Assembly: GCA_024680915.1 (NCBI GenBank)
Contig: JAILBN010000120.1
Location: forward strand, 1-64,000
Source of the DNA: Treponemataceae bacterium
GTDB taxonomy: Bacteria > Spirochaetota > Spirochaetia > Treponematales > Treponemataceae
Reading direction: 5' to 3'
Length of the DNA: 64,000 nucleotides
The notes beneath the pieces are model-generated. The model had not been told where the DNA came from. It worked only from the letters and a program-made list of their open reading frames with translations, and did no database searches. A program made the position numbers and the translations under genes. Of the stretch, positions 61,377 to 64,000 are shown piece after piece. The first letter of the stretch is position 1, and every line of letters starts with the position of its first letter.

Positions 61377-61736
61377 TTATTCTGTTTTTACCCGCAACGA
61401 TACATGATCGGGATATTCATCAGCTATGAGCTTTATGCCACACTTAAGAAAATCGCAACAATGTACCAACAGAGCTTCAGAAGCCCCATCGCAATACTGA
61501 ACCTGAAATGCGAGCGATCCAGGTTCAGAAGAATCAGCAAGCAGGCTGATTCCGGCATCAGATTCAAGCAGGCAGTGAACAGTCCTCAGCAGAGATGAAA
61601 CTCCGGCACAGACTATATCAGAACCTTTGGCTGCATAACCGGCATGTCCTGATGCCGTACAGGAACGCAGCTGCCCGTCCTTTGAAGAGACAAGGCAGAC
61701 ATCTATCATATACGTTCCCGCATACCAGCTACGCAC
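61377..61736 (-). CDS. prp: Ribosomal-processing cysteine protease Prp family
   Basis: ASGHAGYAAKGSDIVCAGVSSLL with putative His/Cys dyad; between rplU and rpmA. Confidence 0.92.
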   Translation of the reverse strand: MRSWYAGTYMIDVCLVSSKDGQLRSCTASGHAGYAAKGSDIVCAGVSSLLRTVHCLLESDAGISLLADSSEPGSLAFQVQYCDGASEALLVHCCDFLKCGIKLIADEYPDHVSLRVKTE

Positions 61737-61744
61737 AGCATAAC

Positions 61745-62059
61745 TTATGCCAGTACGATATCCTTGATACGGATATTCGTATACTGCTGGCGGTGACCAA
61801 TCGTACGATGATAGTCTTTCTTGTTCTTGTATTTGTATACGAGAACTTTCTTATCCTTGAAGGTGTCCGCAACCTCAGCGACAACCTTGGCACCAGCTAC
61901 ATAAGGAGCACCTACGACAACATTCGTACCGTCATTCGTAAGAAGGACAGTCTCAATATCAACAGTTTTTCCGCTCTCAAGGTCGAGCTTATCAACCTGA
62001 ATGAGGGCATCTTTCTCAGCTTTATACTGTTTGCCCTTATACTCAATCAGCGCGTACAT
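61745..62059 (-). CDS. rplU: 50S ribosomal protein L21
   Basis: MYALIEYKGKQYKAEKDALI...KVLVYKYKNKKDYHRTIGHRQQYTNIRIKDI. Confidence 0.97.
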   Translation of the reverse strand: MYALIEYKGKQYKAEKDALIQVDKLDLESGKTVDIETVLLTNDGTNVVVGAPYVAGAKVVAEVADTFKDKKVLVYKYKNKKDYHRTIGHRQQYTNIRIKDIVLA

Positions 62060-62162
62060 TTTACACCTCTATGAAATATATGTCTGAAACCCTTTGGATA
62101 TCAGCTCTATGACTCCGGGTAAACGGGGATTCACCGAAGCCTTGTTTACATAAGTATTTGTA

Positions 62163-62191
62163 ATAATACTTATTTTCAAGTACTACGTCAA
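62163..62191 (-). promoter_or_regulatory. Promoter for rplU-prp-rpmA
   Basis: Minus strand TTGACG-17-TATTAT, ~100 nt upstream of rplU. Confidence 0.75.
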
Positions 62192-62204
62192 GTAGACAAA
62201 AGCC

Positions 62205-64000
62205 CTACATTGTCTCAAGGAAAGGAACCAATATAAGGTCAAGTCCGTTCCTGAGGACCATACGCACACATTCAGCAAGGGCAAGCCTTGCAGCAGCAAG
62301 CTTCTTATTCCCTTCTGCCACAGAAAGTATGGGACAATCGTGGTAGAACTTGCTGAAGGCCTTGGATACCTCATAAATATAATTGGCCACTAAGGATGGA
62401 TCCAAATCTTTGGCGGATTTTGCGATTACTGAAGGATAATCCCCCAGAGTCTTTACCAGCTCCCATTCCGCAGGATCTGTCAAAAGAGCAAGGGCATCCT
62501 CTCCATAATCAGGGGCAAGACCGTTCTCCGCGGATTTCCTCAGGATAGATGAGATTCTGGCTCCCATATACTGCAGGTAAGGTCCTGTATTTCCGTTGAA
62601 GGAAAGAGATTCCTTGGGGTTGAACATCATATCCTTTGTGGGAGTGGTCTGCAGCAGGAAGTAATGGAGGGCACCGAGAGCTACCTTCTCCGCTACCTCC
62701 GCAGGGTTCCCCACAGCCTCTTCCCTGCCCTTCTCGGTAATCTCAGCAAGAGCTCCGTCACGGAGGGAGTTAACAAGGTCATCGGCATCCACCACGGTTC
62801 CTTCCCTACTTTTCATCTTTCCTTCCGGCAGATTGACCATTCCATAGGAAAGATGGTAGAGGTTGTCTGTCCAGTCGTAGCCAAGCTTTTTCAGGATATA
62901 GAAGAGAACCTTGAAATGATACTGCTGCTCACTTCCCACGACATAAACCAGCTGATTGAAGTTCCAGTCAGCATGGCGGGAAACTGCGGTACCGATATCC
63001 TGGGTGATATAAACTGAGGTACCGTCCTTACGGAGCATTACCTTGTACTGATCGCCACCATCCTTGTTCTTACCTGAGGCTTCAGTGACATCTATACGGA
63101 CGGAGCCGTCCTCAGCCTTGAAGAAAACACCGTCCTCCAGGCCCTTGAGGATAATCTCCTTTCCTTTAAGATAGGTCTCGCTCTCAAAATAATATTTATC
63201 AAAGGAAACCCCTGTGCGGGCATAGGTCTGCTTTATTCCGCCCGTGGCCCAGTCATTCATCTGCTGCCATAGCTTACGGAGCTCCACGTTGCCCTTCTCC
63301 CACTCCACCAGCATGCCCTGGGCAGTCTGCTCGGCCGCAGTCGGTTCGTCAGTTTTTCCGGCAGACTCAAGGGCATCTGCCTGGGCCTTGCGGAGCTTCT
63401 CGAACTCAACGTAACAGTCGCCCACGAAACGGTCTGACTTAAGTCCCAGACTTTCCGGAGTATCTCCCAGAGTGAAGACATAATCGGGGGAAAGGCCTTT
63501 GTCCGTAACATACTCGGGATGACCTGAATGATTGACGATATAGGCCAGCATCGACTTACATATATGAACACCACGATTATTGATCAGATCGACCTTGAAA
63601 ACCTCAGCTCCGGCAGCCTTAAGAATTCTGCTGACACTCTCACCAAGGGCATCGTTCCTAAGGTGGCCCAGGTGCAGAGGCTTGTTGGTATTAGGACTTG
63701 AGAACTCAATCATTACCCGGCGACCACTTAAGGGTCTCTTGCCCTCCTGATCAAAGGAACCGAAGGACTCCTTCTGACTTGCGATTTTTCCAAGGACAGA
63801 TGAAACTGCGGATGCTTTGTTGAGCTTCACGTTCACATAGGGGCCTGTCTGAAGGAAATTCCCCACAGAAGCCGCCGCCTCCGCGAGCTGAGCCTCAATA
63901 ATCTTCACAACCTCTGTGGCTATCACAGGAGGTCCCATACGGAGCACCTTGGCGAAGGAAAACATAGGAATACCCACATCACCCATGGAGGGATCCGGCG
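62205..64000 (-). CDS. argS: Arginyl-tRNA synthetase, N-terminus beyond window edge
   Basis: SSPNTNKPLHLGHLRNDALGES (HIGH-like), GMVNLPEGKMKSREGTVV, KYSR-type C-domain; frame continues upstream of ATG 63986 as PDPSM. Confidence 0.96.
   Translation of the reverse strand, partial: PDPSMGDVGIPMFSFAKVLRMGPPVIATEVVKIIEAQLAEAAASVGNFLQTGPYVNVKLNKASAVSSVLGKIASQKESFGSFDQEGKRPLSGRRVMIEFSSPNTNKPLHLGHLRNDALGESVSRILKAAGAEVFKVDLINNRGVHICKSMLAYIVNHSGHPEYVTDKGLSPDYVFTLGDTPESLGLKSDRFVGDCYVEFEKLRKAQADALESAGKTDEPTAAEQTAQGMLVEWEKGNVELRKLWQQMNDWATGGIKQTYARTGVSFDKYYFESETYLKGKEIILKGLEDGVFFKAEDGSVRIDVTEASGKNKDGGDQYKVMLRKDGTSVYITQDIGTAVSRHADWNFNQLVYVVGSEQQYHFKVLFYILKKLGYDWTDNLYHLSYGMVNLPEGKMKSREGTVVDADDLVNSLRDGALAEITEKGREEAVGNPAEVAEKVALGALHYFLLQTTPTKDMMFNPKESLSFNGNTGPYLQYMGARISSILRKSAENGLAPDYGEDALALLTDPAEWELVKTLGDYPSVIAKSAKDLDPSLVANYIYEVSKAFSKFYHDCPILSVAEGNKKLAAARLALAECVRMVLRNGLDLILVPFLETM

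Overview
Chromosomal window from a Treponema-like spirochaete. This assignment is an inference from gene content and order: tamB-bamA-ompH/skp-mutS, a FliG1-type FliG, secDF-yajC, rimP-nusA-infB-rbfA-truB, and rplU-prp-rpmA / obgE-nadD-yqeK-LCP-rsfS. About 55 protein genes and 3 tRNAs (Pro-CGG, Asp-GTC, Gln-TTG) are supported. Most of the window is compact housekeeping and envelope sequence. I saw no phage, IS element, CRISPR array or rRNA. The observations most worth following up are: (1) a large secreted LRR_5/BspA-like protein running off the left edge, absent from the ORF track, which carries a metzincin-type HExxHxxGxxH motif in frame; (2) a ~92-bp tandem repeat array directly 3' of tRNA-Pro, in which each unit begins with the last ~10 nt of the tRNA, carries an 11-nt antisense copy of its T-arm, and the array ends in an apparent terminator, resembling the E. 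coli tyrT/rtT arrangement; (3) an 87-aa protein that is ~55% Asp/Glu, expressed from its own promoter behind phased A/T tracts and a structured leader; (4) a Prp-type protease beside an L27 that has no N-terminal extension to cleave; (5) NusA with a C-terminal zinc-ribbon-like tail; (6) two adjacent perfect palindromes in the promoter region of one of two paralogous outer-membrane protein genes. All functional names come from reading the protein sequences; no database search was run.
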